In this document: positions 9,848-18,769 of the stretch, piece by piece
How positions within the stretch are numbered: position 1 is the stretch's first letter
Layout: each line of letters begins with the position of its first letter
Assembly (NCBI RefSeq): GCF_021233415.1
Contig: NZ_CP089466.1
Span: 186,001 to 250,000 of the forward strand
Origin: Halobacterium litoreum
GTDB lineage: Archaea; Halobacteriota; Halobacteria; Halobacteriales; Halobacteriaceae
Direction: 5' to 3'
DNA: 64,000 nt
Made by a program: the position numbers and the translations under genes
Notes under the pieces: model-generated
Told to the model about the DNA's origin: nothing
Databases searched by the model: none
The model's input: only the letters and a program-made list of their open reading frames with translations

Positions 9848-10837
9848 ATGGACCGACGTGACTTCCTGAAGACGGCGGGTGCGGCATCGACCCTCGGAAT
9901 CACCGGACTGAGCGGCTGCCTGGGCATCGGCGGCGGCGGTAGCGGATCGGCCTCGATGACCTTCGGCGGCGACAGCCAGGTCAACTTCGGCATCTCGCCG
10001 TCCGTCCCCCAGGAGGACCTCAACGCCCAGTACTCCCCGCTCCTCGACCACATCGGGAGCCACCTCCGGGAGAACCACGACGTCCCGGAGGGCCTCAAGG
10101 TCGACGGCACCATCGGCAGCAACTACAGCGCCGTCATCCAGTCGCTCGGCCAAGGTACGATGGACGTCGCCGAAACCGGGCCGTTCGCGGCCGCGCTCGG
10201 CGTGAAGTCCGAGAACTCCGAAATCATCCTCCAGCGCTACGGCTACGGCGGCTGGACGTACAAGAGCATCATCGCGGTCCCGAACGACAGCGACATCACC
10301 GAACTCTCGGACCTCGCCGGGAAGACAGTCGCGTTCTCCGACCGACTGTCCACCAGCGGCGCGCTGTACCCGCTGTACAGCATCTCCTCGGAAGGCGGCC
10401 TCGACGTGGGCGACCTCCCCGAAGGAAACGGCTCGCAGGCCGAGTTCGACGCGCGGTTCGCCGGCGGCCACGTCGGCTCGTACACGCTCCTCGAACAGGG
10501 GAAAGTCGACGCCGCCGCGATGGGCGGGTTCGTCCGCGACACGAAGACCGGCCCGGCCCCCGAGGAGTGGCAGAGCGTCGCGACGACGCTCCACGAGGAC
10601 TCCGGTCTCCCGCGTGCCCCCATCGTCGTCTCCCCGGAACTCAGCGACGACGCCAAGACGGCCATCCAGAAGGCGTTCACCGAAGGCCCGGATAGCATCT
10701 ACTACGGCGCCGACGGCGAGGAAGGAACCGACGACGACCTCTGGTTCGGCGACGTCCGGGAAGCGACGAGAGACGACTACCAGTCGGTCATCGACGTCGC
10801 GAACGAACTCGGCGTCGGCCAGGAGATCTTCGAGTAG
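9848..10837 (+). CDS. phnD: phosphonate/phosphate-type ABC transporter, substrate-binding lipoprotein
   Basis: Extracellular solute-binding component of a PhnCDE importer. From ATG 9848 the 329-residue protein has a Tat-type signal (MDRRDFLKTAG) and a lipobox with cysteine at residue 24 (LSGCLG), so it is exported folded and lipid-anchored. The PhnD core is visible: FGISPSVPQEDLNAQYSPLL near the start, then AETGPFAAALG and LAGKTVAFSDR. The longer open frame upstream of 9848 lacks a sensible signal and was rejected. The exact substrate (phosphonate, phosphite or phosphate ester) cannot be told. Confidence 0.92.
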   Translation: MDRRDFLKTAGAASTLGITGLSGCLGIGGGGSGSASMTFGGDSQVNFGISPSVPQEDLNAQYSPLLDHIGSHLRENHDVPEGLKVDGTIGSNYSAVIQSLGQGTMDVAETGPFAAALGVKSENSEIILQRYGYGGWTYKSIIAVPNDSDITELSDLAGKTVAFSDRLSTSGALYPLYSISSEGGLDVGDLPEGNGSQAEFDARFAGGHVGSYTLLEQGKVDAAAMGGFVRDTKTGPAPEEWQSVATTLHEDSGLPRAPIVVSPELSDDAKTAIQKAFTEGPDSIYYGADGEEGTDDDLWFGDVREATRDDYQSVIDVANELGVGQEIFE

Positions 10838-10917
10838 CGATTTAGCCAGCTGTCAGTCACGCTAGTTCGGGTCGTTTTTCCCGCGGCCCCACAATTTGCC
10901 GGTCAAGAGGTTATCAG

Positions 10918-11727
10918 ATGCCCACCATCGAATTCGACAACGTAACAAAGATATACGACGGTGACACCGTCGCTCTCGACGACATCTCCTTCACCCTGGA
11001 GGAAGGCGAGTTCGTAATCCTCCTCGGTCCGTCGGGCGCGGGGAAATCCACGATGCTCCGCGTGCTGAACGGCATCACCGAACCGACCGAAGGCGCAGTT
11101 CGGGTCGGCGGCGAGGAAATCGGGAACAACCGCAGCGAAGTCGGGATGGTCTTCCAGGAACACTACCTCATCGAGAGCAAGAGCGCGTTCGGGAACGCCC
11201 TCACCGGCGCGCTCGCCCGGAACGGGCTCCTGGGGAGCGCGCTCGGCCTCCAGTCGGACGACGACAAAGTTCGCGCGCTCGAAGCGCTCCAGACCGTTGG
11301 CCTGCTCGACGAGGCCGGCCAACGCGCCGAATCGATGAGCGGCGGGCAGAAACAGCGCGTCGGCATCGCACGCGCACTCGTTCAGCAACCCGAGATTCTG
11401 CTCGCGGACGAACCGGTCGCCAGCCTCGACCCGAAGGCCGCCCGCGACGTGATGCGCTACCTGAAGAAGGCGGCGCTCGAACAGGACCTCACGACGGTCA
11501 CGAGCCTCCACCAGGTGAACATCGCCCGGGAGTTCGGCGACCGCTTCCTCGGTATCCGCGACGGCGAAGTCGTCTTCGACGGCGACACCGACGACCTCAC
11601 GATGGACGAGATGGAACGCATCTACTACGAGGACGACGACGAGGGCAGCCTCGTCGCACCGGGCGCTGAGAGCGGTGACAGCGCGACCGGTCAGGAGTCG
11701 GCGGCCGACGGAGGTGAACACGCGTGA
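10918..11727 (+). CDS. phnC: phosphonate-type ABC transporter, ATP-binding protein
   Basis: ATPase subunit of the PhnCDE importer, 269 residues. Walker A is GPSGAGKST, the signature is MSGGQKQRVGIARAL, Walker B is ILLADEPVASLDP, and the switch histidine is in TSLHQVNIA. It starts 80 bp after phnD. Its stop overlaps the GTG start of phnE by 4 bp. The C-terminal 40 residues are a low-complexity acidic tail beyond the usual PhnC length. Confidence 0.94.
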   Translation: MPTIEFDNVTKIYDGDTVALDDISFTLEEGEFVILLGPSGAGKSTMLRVLNGITEPTEGAVRVGGEEIGNNRSEVGMVFQEHYLIESKSAFGNALTGALARNGLLGSALGLQSDDDKVRALEALQTVGLLDEAGQRAESMSGGQKQRVGIARALVQQPEILLADEPVASLDPKAARDVMRYLKKAALEQDLTTVTSLHQVNIAREFGDRFLGIRDGEVVFDGDTDDLTMDEMERIYYEDDDEGSLVAPGAESGDSATGQESAADGGEHA

Positions 11728-12743
11728 GTTCCGAATCCGCCGACACCGTGATTCGAGAGAAACTCCAGGGACTCGACCGCCTCCGCCGCCTCCGCTACGT
11801 GCTGTGGTTTGTGGTGGTCGCCGCGGTTCTCGGTATCACGTACTGGGGGATGGGCTTCGTCGGCTTCCAGGCCTACGTCGTCGCCGACCGGTTCCCGCAG
11901 ATGTACGACTTCATCGCACAGGGGTTCTTCCCGCCGGACTTCCAGAGTTTCACCGTCTACACGAAAGAACGGGAGATTACCGGCCTCCGCGCGATTGCGG
12001 CGAGCTTCCGCGACGGCGGCGCGCCCATCATCGATAGCCTGCAGTCGTCGCGGCTCTCGCTGGTGAAAGCCAGCCTGGTGACGCTGCTGTTGGGCTTCAT
12101 GGGGACCGTCATCGCGTTCCCGTTCGCGCTCATCCTCGGCGTGCTCGGTAGCGAGCGCGTCACGCCGTTCCCGTTCAACTTCCTCTTCCGCGGGACGCTC
12201 AGCGCCATCCGCGCGATTCCCGCTATCGTCTGGATCTTCCTCTACATCCCCATCGGCGCACCCAGTCAGATGACCGCGGTGCTCGCCATCGGGACCGACA
12301 GCATCGGGAACCTCGGTCGACTGTTCACCGACGACCTCGAGGAAATCGACGAAGGTCCGATCGAGGCCATCCGGTCTACCGGGGCGTCCAGCACGCAGAC
12401 CGTGAGCTTCGGGATGCTCAGTCAGGTCTCCCGGTCGTTCATCGCGTGGACGCTGTACATCCTCGAAATCAACACCCGAATCGCCATCAGCCTCGGCGTC
12501 GTCGGCGCCGGCGGCCTCGGGCTGATGATCAAGAACAGCCAGAATCTCTTCCAGTTCCAGCAGACCGCGGCGGGCCTCATCATGGTGTTCGTCGTGGTGC
12601 TCGGCATCGAACTCATCTCCTCGCGCATCCGCGCACGGCTCCGCCCCGGCGAGCACTCCGGGAAGAGCCTCGTCGAAGCCGTCCGGGACCTCTTCGACCC
12701 CGGCAAGTGGCTCGGCGTCGGCAACCGCTCGAAGAACGACTAG
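11724..12743 (+). CDS. phnE: phosphonate-type ABC transporter, permease
   Basis: Membrane subunit, 339 residues from GTG 11724 inside a GTGA overlap with phnC. Five to six spans: one near residues 25-45, the rest from about 105 to 300. The EAA-like coupling loop is EAIRSTGASSTQTVSFGML. The region EINTRIAISLGVVGAGGLG is typical of PhnE. Only one permease gene is present. Its end overlaps the convergent UDG gene by 4 bp. Confidence 0.92.
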   Translation: MSSESADTVIREKLQGLDRLRRLRYVLWFVVVAAVLGITYWGMGFVGFQAYVVADRFPQMYDFIAQGFFPPDFQSFTVYTKEREITGLRAIAASFRDGGAPIIDSLQSSRLSLVKASLVTLLLGFMGTVIAFPFALILGVLGSERVTPFPFNFLFRGTLSAIRAIPAIVWIFLYIPIGAPSQMTAVLAIGTDSIGNLGRLFTDDLEEIDEGPIEAIRSTGASSTQTVSFGMLSQVSRSFIAWTLYILEINTRIAISLGVVGAGGLGLMIKNSQNLFQFQQTAAGLIMVFVVVLGIELISSRIRARLRPGEHSGKSLVEAVRDLFDPGKWLGVGNRSKND

Positions 12744-13327
12744 TAGTCCCCTAACCGGGACTGCCCGCCCTCCGCGCCCGCCATCGTCGCCGCTTTCGCT
12801 ATCGTCTCCCTGAACGTCTCCTTCTGACTCGCGTCGTACAGCGTCGCCGCCGGGTGGAGACAGACCAGCACGTCGCGGGCTTGGCCGCCGAGTTCGACGC
12901 GCTCGACGGTGCCGGCCTCGTTCGTGACCGCGAGGTCGCGTCCGAGTAAGTGTTCGCCCGGAACTTTCCCGAGTGTCACGACGACTTCGGGGTCGACGAG
13001 GTCGATTTCGCGTTCGAGGTACGGCCGGCAGTTCGCGAGTTCCTCGCTGCGCGGGTCGCGGTTGTCCGGGGGGCGACACCGAACGCAGTTCGTGATGCGA
13101 ATCGCGTCCCGGGAGAGCCCGGCGTCCGCGAGTTCGACGTCGAGCACGTCCCCCGAGCGCCCGACGAACGGCACGCCCTCCTCGTCCTCGTTCGCGCCCG
13201 GCGCCTCGCCGACGAACAACACGTCCGCGTCCTCGGGGCCGTCGCCGTTGACGATGCGACTCCGGGACTCCACGAGGTCCGCGCACTTCGTACACGCGAC
13301 CACGTCGAGCCCGTCCATCTCGTCCAT
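12740..13327 (-). CDS. uracil-DNA glycosylase, family 4 (Fe-S type)
   Basis: Removes uracil from DNA as the first step of base-excision repair. 195 residues from ATG 13327. The CTKCADLV pair plus CVRCRPP and ANCRPYL supply the four cysteines of the 4Fe-4S cluster expected for family 4. GEAPGANEDEEGVPFVGRSG is motif 1, and LHPAA is the C-terminal motif. A TATA-like CGCTTAACAC about 25 nt upstream supports leaderless translation from 13327 rather than the in-frame GTG at 13342. Confidence 0.93.
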   Translation of the reverse strand: MDEMDGLDVVACTKCADLVESRSRIVNGDGPEDADVLFVGEAPGANEDEEGVPFVGRSGDVLDVELADAGLSRDAIRITNCVRCRPPDNRDPRSEELANCRPYLEREIDLVDPEVVVTLGKVPGEHLLGRDLAVTNEAGTVERVELGGQARDVLVCLHPAATLYDASQKETFRETIAKAATMAGAEGGQSRLGDY

Positions 13328-13418
13328 GCTCCCAACTCTCACTCACGTCGTGTTAAGCGTTCCATCGAGTTGCGCGCGTGTGACGAGACCGTTTCGGCGC
13401 CGACTCGAAAGCCCCGGC

Positions 13419-13997
13419 TCACGGCTCCCGTCGGTCGCCGCTCGCTCCCATCGCCGCCTCGCGTTTGTCGGCGGCGCGCGCCGCCAGCCGCGCCACCCGC
13501 AGCGGCTCGGGTCTGCCGCCCTCGGGCGTGAACGCGCGCACGACCTCCGCCGGGTTCTCGCAGCCGACGCTCCGAACGAACACGCGCTGGTCGTTCACGT
13601 CGACGGGCGCGCGCTCGGGCTGGGCGTCGTACACCGAGAGCCGGCGGTCGCGCTCCTCGCCCGAGAACTCGCGCTCGATGGCGTCCCGGAGGCCGTCGCT
13701 CGCTTCGAAGGAGACCGAAAGCACGGGGCGCTCAGTGGCCTCGTGGACGGCGTGCAGGTCGACGACGTTGAACCACGCCGGCGCGACGCCCGCGACGAGG
13801 ACGTACCGCACGTCCTCGCGGTCCAGTTTCTGGTAGCAGTCCACGACGGCGTCGGTGCTGTCGGTTCCGCCGACGGTACACGAAGCGAAGGAGAAGCCGT
13901 CCACGACGCGGGACGCGCGAACGACGACGCCGCCGAGCGTCGACTGGCTACCGCTGTAGGACTCGGCGACGCCGAGCGCGCGCGTCCCGGACTTCAC
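13419..13997 (-). CDS. DUF99 (UPF0215) family protein, endonuclease V-like fold
   Basis: 192 residues. The opening RALGVAESYSG, then VVVRASRVVDGF and DAVVDCYQKL, match the archaeal DUF99 family, which is structurally related to endonuclease V. Its function is not established; a nuclease or RNA-processing role is an inference. The gene abuts the small DUF5786-like gene upstream on the same strand with a gap of only 7 bp, so they are probably co-transcribed. Confidence 0.85.
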   Translation of the reverse strand: MKSGTRALGVAESYSGSQSTLGGVVVRASRVVDGFSFASCTVGGTDSTDAVVDCYQKLDREDVRYVLVAGVAPAWFNVVDLHAVHEATERPVLSVSFEASDGLRDAIEREFSGEERDRRLSVYDAQPERAPVDVNDQRVFVRSVGCENPAEVVRAFTPEGGRPEPLRVARLAARAADKREAAMGASGDRREP

Positions 13998-14004
13998 GGC
14001 GCTA

Positions 14005-14181
14005 CTACTCTTTGATGTCCTGTAGCCGGTCGAGCAGTTCGTCGTTGGACGCGCCGATTTCGTAGTCCACGCCCCCGTCGTGTTCGTGCTCGGACGTGTC
14101 CAGGCCCTCGTCCGGGTCGACGTCTTCGGAGTCGAGAGACTGGGCGTCCTGTTCGGATTCGTCGTAGCTCCCGAAACCCAT
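14005..14181 (-). CDS. small acidic haloarchaeal protein (DUF5786-like)
   Basis: 58 residues from ATG 14181: MGFGSYDESEQ at the start and ASNDELLDRLQDIKE at the end, which I recognise as a short conserved haloarchaeal family. An upstream in-frame ATG at 14211 adds MTECPICECT, a tempting cysteine motif. However, the likely TATA (about 14215-14222 on the minus strand) lies too close to it and fits a start near 14181. Function is unknown. Confidence 0.7.
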   Translation of the reverse strand: MGFGSYDESEQDAQSLDSEDVDPDEGLDTSEHEHDGGVDYEIGASNDELLDRLQDIKE

Positions 14182-14258
14182 GGTACACTCGCAGATAGGA
14201 CACTCAGTCACTAAAGTTTCCCGCCGGCTTTAGGATGCGAGCGCGCGTTCCGTGACGC

Positions 14259-14867
14259 ATGGACGTACGACACGTCACGGAGGCCGCCGAGACGTTCACG
14301 TGCAACGCCTACCTCGCGCCCGGAGACGCCACGACGCTCGTGGACGCGGGCGCCTACGACGGCGTCGTCGACGAGATTCGCAGCCACGTCGACGACGTGG
14401 ACCGCGTCGTGCTCACTCACCAGCACGGCGACCACGTCCAGCAGTTGGACGCCGTCGTGGACGCCTTCGACCCGGACGTGTACGCGTTCGCCGACCACAC
14501 CCTGCGAACGCACGAACTCGCCGACGGCGATACGGTCCGAATCGGCGACGACGACTTCGACGTGGTGTTCACGCCCGGACACGCCCCCGACCACGTCTCG
14601 CTCGTCTCCGAGACGGCGCTGTTCTCCGGGGACGTGGTCGTCCACGACGACGGCGCGTTCGACGACGGCAGTTTCGGGCGCACCGACATGCCCGGCCAGT
14701 CCCGCGAGCGACTCATCGGGAGCGTCCGCGAACTGCTCGCGCGGTTGCCCGACTCCGTCTCCGAGATGTACTCGGGGCACGGCGGCGTCTTCGAGGGCGA
14801 CGTTCGGGGGGTCGTCGAGCGCGCGCTCGAACGCGCCGAGCGCCGCGAACCGAAGTACGACGACTAG
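14259..14867 (+). CDS. metallo-beta-lactamase fold hydrolase (glyoxalase II-like)
   Basis: 202 residues. The metal motif THQHGDHV corresponds to HxHxDH, followed by TPGHAPDH and FSGDVVVHDDG for the remaining ligands. The short length and single domain match the glyoxalase II-like MBL group; the substrate is unknown. CTTTAGG about 28 nt upstream of ATG 14259 suggests leaderless expression. The promoter is shared divergently with the DUF5786-like gene. Confidence 0.88.
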   Translation: MDVRHVTEAAETFTCNAYLAPGDATTLVDAGAYDGVVDEIRSHVDDVDRVVLTHQHGDHVQQLDAVVDAFDPDVYAFADHTLRTHELADGDTVRIGDDDFDVVFTPGHAPDHVSLVSETALFSGDVVVHDDGAFDDGSFGRTDMPGQSRERLIGSVRELLARLPDSVSEMYSGHGGVFEGDVRGVVERALERAERREPKYDD

Positions 14868-14923
14868 CCAACGACTGACAGACGACGGGAAGCCTTTTTC
14901 GGGGGCTCCGCGTTCGCTCTGGT

Positions 14924-15460
14924 ATGCCCGGCCCTACGTTCATTTCCGGCGACAGCGTCGACCTCTGTGCGGTCGACGAGGAGGACGTCGAGTTCCTCCA
15001 GCGAACCGTCAACAGCCCCGCCGTCTGGTCGAACATCGGCGCGCGCAAACCGCTCACCGAAAAACAGGAACGAGAGTGGTACGAGGAGCGCGCGAGCGCC
15101 GACAACGGCAGCGTCGACTTCGTCATTGCCGTCGACGGGGACGCCGTCGGGAGCGTCGGCTTGGAGGGCGTCGACGACCCGAACGGGAGCGTGGAAATCG
15201 GCATCTTCGTCGCCGAAGAGCACTGGGGCGAGGGGTACGGCACCGAGGCCGCCGAACTCGTGACGGACTACGCGTTCGACCAGCACCGCCGCCACCGCGT
15301 CGTCGCGCGCGTCTTCGAGTTCAACGACGCCTCGGCCGCGGTCTGGGAGAAACTCGGTTTCGAGTTGGAGGGCACGCACCGTGACGAGATGTACCTCGAC
15401 GGCGACTACCACGACGTGCGGTACTACGGCGTCCTCGAAGACGAGTGGCGCGCCGAGTAG
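14924..15460 (+). CDS. GNAT acetyltransferase, RimJ/RimL type
   Basis: 178 residues. It has the RimJ/RimL organisation: an early LCAVDEEDVEFLQR, then GSVGLEGVD, motif A with EEHWGEGYGTEAAELV, and the VWEKLGFELEGTHRDEMYLDG block typical of the family. It probably acetylates a protein N-terminus or a small amine; the target is unknown. It is monocistronic, 56 bp after the MBL gene. Confidence 0.9.
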   Translation: MPGPTFISGDSVDLCAVDEEDVEFLQRTVNSPAVWSNIGARKPLTEKQEREWYEERASADNGSVDFVIAVDGDAVGSVGLEGVDDPNGSVEIGIFVAEEHWGEGYGTEAAELVTDYAFDQHRRHRVVARVFEFNDASAAVWEKLGFELEGTHRDEMYLDGDYHDVRYYGVLEDEWRAE

Positions 15461-15511
15461 GACCGACGCGTCGCTGCTCGGTCGTGAACGACCGCGAGAA
15501 AGCCGAATCGG

Positions 15512-15655
15512 TTACGCGGAGCGCGTCTCCTTGGCCTTCGGGCGGAGTCGCTTGTAGCCGCACTTCCGGCACTGCTCGGCTTCCTTGGCGTTGCGCGCGT
15601 TACACCGCATGCAGATCTGCTTGCCCAGCAGACGGTCCTCGATGGTCTCGCTCAT
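15512..15655 (-). CDS. rpl40e: 50S ribosomal protein L40e
   Basis: A 47-residue zinc-finger ribosomal protein. It starts at ATG 15655 ([13 protein letters not shown]) and has the four-cysteine knuckle CMRC...CRKCG, then the basic tail [15 protein letters not shown]. Length and order match archaeal L40e exactly. It is one of the few basic proteins in this window. Confidence 0.95.
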   Translation of the reverse strand: MSETIEDRLLGKQICMRCNARNAKEAEQCRKCGYKRLRPKAKETRSA

Positions 15656-15701
15656 GCACCGGGGTTCGCTCGCGGCGCGTTTAAGCGGTTCGGAACGCGC
15701 G

Positions 15702-16097
15702 TCACGGCGCGGGCGGCGCCGGCTCCCGCCAGTGGACCGCCACGTTCCCGATTGCGAACTCGTCGTGGGACTCCGGGTCTCGCACGACGGCGAGCGTGTT
15801 CTCGCCTTCCTGGAGGGTCGCGCCCGTCACCGCGTCCATCCACGTCTGCCAGCCGTTCGACGGCGGCACGTCGAACCCCGTCAGGGGCTCGTCGTTCAAC
15901 ACGAGTTCGTGGCCGTACACGCCGATGTCGTAGGCCTGCAGGCGGACGTAGGCGTCCGTCGGGTCGTCGGTCTCCACGTCGAAGGTGAACTCCGCTCGGC
16001 GCCCCGCGAACTCCGCCCAGTCGATTCGCAGTGCGTCCTTATCGCGGCCGAGGTGCGCCCCGAGGAAGTGGAGCGCGTAGTTCGCGCGTCGCGGCAT
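15702..16097 (-). CDS. conserved haloarchaeal hypothetical protein, predicted beta-sandwich
   Basis: 131 residues. No signal peptide, no membrane segment, no cysteines. Alternating hydrophobic strands with aromatic residues ([21 protein letters not shown], then [15 protein letters not shown]) and the segment [14 protein letters not shown] resemble the jelly-roll/discoidin-like folds of carbohydrate-binding modules. That is a fold inference only. It sits between rpl40e and tsr3 on the same strand. Function is unknown. Confidence 0.7.
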   Translation of the reverse strand: MPRRANYALHFLGAHLGRDKDALRIDWAEFAGRRAEFTFDVETDDPTDAYVRLQAYDIGVYGHELVLNDEPLTGFDVPPSNGWQTWMDAVTGATLQEGENTLAVVRDPESHDEFAIGNVAVHWREPAPPAP

Positions 16098-16151
16098 ACA
16101 CCACCTACGACGCCTTCCGAGAAAGAACTACGCCGCGCTCGGCCCCCTCGC

Positions 16152-16646
16152 TCACTCGTCGTCCGCGAGGTAGTCCTCCTGCACCGCGACGACGTCCGCG
16201 GAGTCCTCGCACTCGCTGTACCGCCGGAGTGGCTCCTCGTTCAGTTCGAGGAACGTGCGCCCCCACGAGAAGTGCGACAGCACGGCCTCCGCGCGCTCCC
16301 AGTAACCGAGGATGGCGAGCGCGCCCGCGAACGCCTCGACCGTGTTCAACTGGAACGGCTGCCCGTAGTTCACGGGATTGGCGGCCACGAGGAACGGGAG
16401 CGCGCGGTGTTCGCCGTCCATCTCGAACATCGCGCGCTCGGCCGTCTCCCACGAGCAGTCCAGCGCGACCAGCGTTCCGGTGTCGTCGGCCGGCGACAGC
16501 GCTTGCTCGGCGTGCGGATTCAACACCACGCCGTACGGCGTCTCGCGCGCCGACCGGTGGAGCGTCGCCTCGTCGAACTTCGCGAGGCGGCGCGCCGTAC
16601 ACTTCTCGGGGTCGTCGTCCCCCTCGTACCGGACGTGTAAGTCCAC
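16152..16646 (-). CDS. tsr3: 16S rRNA aminocarboxypropyltransferase (Tsr3, DUF367)
   Basis: Transfers the 3-amino-3-carboxypropyl group from SAM to a hypermodified nucleotide of small-subunit rRNA. 164 residues. Family blocks: [57 protein letters not shown] and [15 protein letters not shown]. The length is that of archaeal Tsr3. Starts at ATG 16646. Confidence 0.93.
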   Translation of the reverse strand: MDLHVRYEGDDDPEKCTARRLAKFDEATLHRSARETPYGVVLNPHAEQALSPADDTGTLVALDCSWETAERAMFEMDGEHRALPFLVAANPVNYGQPFQLNTVEAFAGALAILGYWERAEAVLSHFSWGRTFLELNEEPLRRYSECEDSADVVAVQEDYLADDE

Positions 16647-16762
16647 GATTCTACGTTCGCTTGGTCGCCGTACTGGAAAAGCGACTCGCTCGCCGGCACG
16701 CCCTCGCGTCGCTCAACCATCGGCCCCTCGGTTTCTTGTCGCCCCGCCGCCTCCCTCCGGAC

Positions 16763-17086
16763 ATGGACGACGACGCCCTCGTGCAGGCGTACTACGACGC
16801 CATCGACGACGGCGACTACGACGCCCTCCGGGACGTGCTCGCCGCGGACTTCGTGCAGGTGCGCCCCGACCTCACTCACGAGGGCCGGGACGCGTTCGTC
16901 GCGTTCATGCGCGACGACCGCCCCCGCACCGACACCCAGCACGTCCTCGACGCGGTGTACGACGGCGCCGGCGGCGTCGCGGCCCGAGGGCGACTGGTCG
17001 CGACGGACGGCCCGATGTTCTCGTTCGTGGACGTCTTCGAGACAGCGGACGGCAGAATACAGAAACTGCGAACGTACGTGGACTAA
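16763..17086 (+). CDS. SnoaL-like / NTF2 fold protein
   Basis: 107 residues from ATG 16763. The pattern DALVQAYYDAIDDGDYDALRDVLAADFVQVRPD, then FVAFMRDDRP and FSFVDVFETADGRIQKLRTYVD, is typical of SnoaL/NTF2-like small alpha+beta proteins. These serve as cyclases, isomerases or simple binding folds. No catalytic assignment is possible. Divergent from tsr3. Confidence 0.8.
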   Translation: MDDDALVQAYYDAIDDGDYDALRDVLAADFVQVRPDLTHEGRDAFVAFMRDDRPRTDTQHVLDAVYDGAGGVAARGRLVATDGPMFSFVDVFETADGRIQKLRTYVD

Positions 17087-17102
17087 TCGCGAGACGGTCG
17101 TA

Positions 17103-17213
17103 TTCCGCGGTTCTCGCTCGCTGCGCTCGCTCCCACTCTCGCGCCCGCGTCGCTCACGGCTCACTTCGTTCACCGTTCGCGTTTCCGTGGTTCTCGCTCG
17201 CTGCGCTCGCTCC
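17103..17213. repeat. pair of 31-bp direct repeats before serS 3' end
   Basis: A 31-bp unit at 17103-17133 recurs at 17183-17213 with a single mismatch; its core is CTCGCTCGCTGCGCTCGC. Related strings (CGCTTCGCTC) occur at 17260, 27886-27895 and 50505-50514, mainly in intergenic DNA. The interval 17087-17277 has no credible gene and probably contains termination signals for the convergent genes. Confidence 0.7.
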
Positions 17214-17277
17214 GAACCACGCTACTCGCGGTTCCGCTACGCTCCACCGCTCGCGCATTCCGAGGCGTTCGCTTCGC

Positions 17278-18660
17278 TCACGCCTCGCGCTCCCCGTCCC
17301 CGAGTGCGCTCTCGCCGACCTTCCGGGTGCCCTCGATGACTTCCTGCCCGTTCATGTACGGCTGGAGCGGTTCGGGCACGTCGACGGTGCCGTCGTCGTT
17401 CTGATAGTATTCCAGAATCGCGACCATCACGCGCGGGATGGCGAGCCCCGACCCGTTCAGGGTGTGGAGGTACTCCGCCGACTCGTGGCGCTCGGGCCGG
17501 TACCGGATGCCGGCGCGGCGCGCCTGGAAGTCCTCGAAGTTCGACACCGACGAGACCTCGAGCCATCGCCCGCCCTCCTCGGGGCCGTCCTCCATGTCGT
17601 CGCCGGGCGCCCACACCTCGATGTCGTACTTCTTCGCCTGCGTGAAGCCCAAATCGCCGGTACACATCTCCAGAATCCGGTACGGGAGGTCGAGGCGGCG
17701 CAGGACCTCCTCGGCCTCGTCGACGAGGCCCTCGAAGCGCTCGTAGGACTCGTCGGGTTCGACGAAGTTCACCATCTCCACCTTGTTGAACTGGTGGACG
17801 CGCACGATACCTCGCGTCTCCGTGCCGTGTTCGCCGGCCTCCCGGCGGAAGTTCGGCGAGTACGCCTGGTGTTTGAGCGGGAGGTCGTCGCTGAGCAGAA
17901 TCTCGTCCCGGTACATGTTCGTCACCGGGACCTCCGCCGTGGGGAGGAGCCAGAGGTCGTCGTCCTCGTAGTCGGCCTCGTTCACGTCGCCGATGCGGTA
18001 GGCGTCCTCCACGAACTTCGGGAACTGGCCGGTGCCCTCCATCGACTTCGAGTTCACGGGAATCGGCGGGAACACGTCCACGTACTCCTGCTCGCGGTGG
18101 AGGTCGAGCATGAACTGGACGAGGGCGTGTTCGAGGCGCGCGCCGGCGCCCTTCGAGAAGTAGAAGCCGCCGCCCGAGACCTTCGCGCCGCGCTCGAAGT
18201 CCAGCACGTCGAGTTCCTCGCCGAGGTCGTAGTGCGGGACCACCTCGTCGGGCAACTCGCGCAGGTCGTCGAACCCCTCGCGGCGGCGCTCGACGTTCTC
18301 GTCCTCGGTAGCGCCGACGGGCACGTCCTCGTGGGGCACCATCGGGAGCGTGAGCAGGCGGCGCTCCAGTTCCGTTTCGAGTTCGTCCGCGCGCGCCTCC
18401 ACGTCCTCCAGTTCGTCCTTGAGTTCGCCCGAGCGCTCGATGGCCTCCTGGGCTTTCTCCTCTTTGCCCTCCTGCTTGAGTTGGCCGATTTTCGAGGAGA
18501 CCTCGTTTCGCTCGTGGCGGAGTTCGTCGCCGCGGGCCTTGAGTTCGCGCCACTCCTCGTCGATTTCCAGAATTCGGTCGAGGTCCGCGTCCACGCCCTT
18601 CTTCTCGAGGGCGTCCCGCACGGTGTCGGGGTTCTCGCGGACGAACTGTCTGCTCAGCAT
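17278..18660 (-). CDS. serS: seryl-tRNA synthetase
   Basis: Class II aminoacyl-tRNA synthetase charging tRNA-Ser. 460 residues from ATG 18660 (MLSRQFVREN). The N-terminal antiparallel coiled-coil arm covers about residues 25-110 (ELKARGDELRHERNEVSSKIGQ). Motif 2 lies around FRREAGEHGTETRGIVR and motif 3 is GSGLAIPRVMVAILE. A 43-residue upstream extension of the open frame lacks conservation and runs into the divergent promoter, so it was left out. Confidence 0.97.
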   Translation of the reverse strand: MLSRQFVRENPDTVRDALEKKGVDADLDRILEIDEEWRELKARGDELRHERNEVSSKIGQLKQEGKEEKAQEAIERSGELKDELEDVEARADELETELERRLLTLPMVPHEDVPVGATEDENVERRREGFDDLRELPDEVVPHYDLGEELDVLDFERGAKVSGGGFYFSKGAGARLEHALVQFMLDLHREQEYVDVFPPIPVNSKSMEGTGQFPKFVEDAYRIGDVNEADYEDDDLWLLPTAEVPVTNMYRDEILLSDDLPLKHQAYSPNFRREAGEHGTETRGIVRVHQFNKVEMVNFVEPDESYERFEGLVDEAEEVLRRLDLPYRILEMCTGDLGFTQAKKYDIEVWAPGDDMEDGPEEGGRWLEVSSVSNFEDFQARRAGIRYRPERHESAEYLHTLNGSGLAIPRVMVAILEYYQNDDGTVDVPEPLQPYMNGQEVIEGTRKVGESALGDGEREA

Positions 18661-18769
18661 TTGCACGTCGGTTCGCCGGGCCGCGGCAAGAACGTATCGC
18701 ATCCCTGTGAGGCCTTCGCGGGGCGCCGCGACGCGAACGCTTTTCCTCGCGGCCCTCCCGCTTGGACGT

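Noticed and set aside
14182-14211. N-terminal extension MTECPICECT of the DUF5786-like protein
   Set aside because: The likely TATA is too near ATG 14211, and the family normally starts at MGFGSY.
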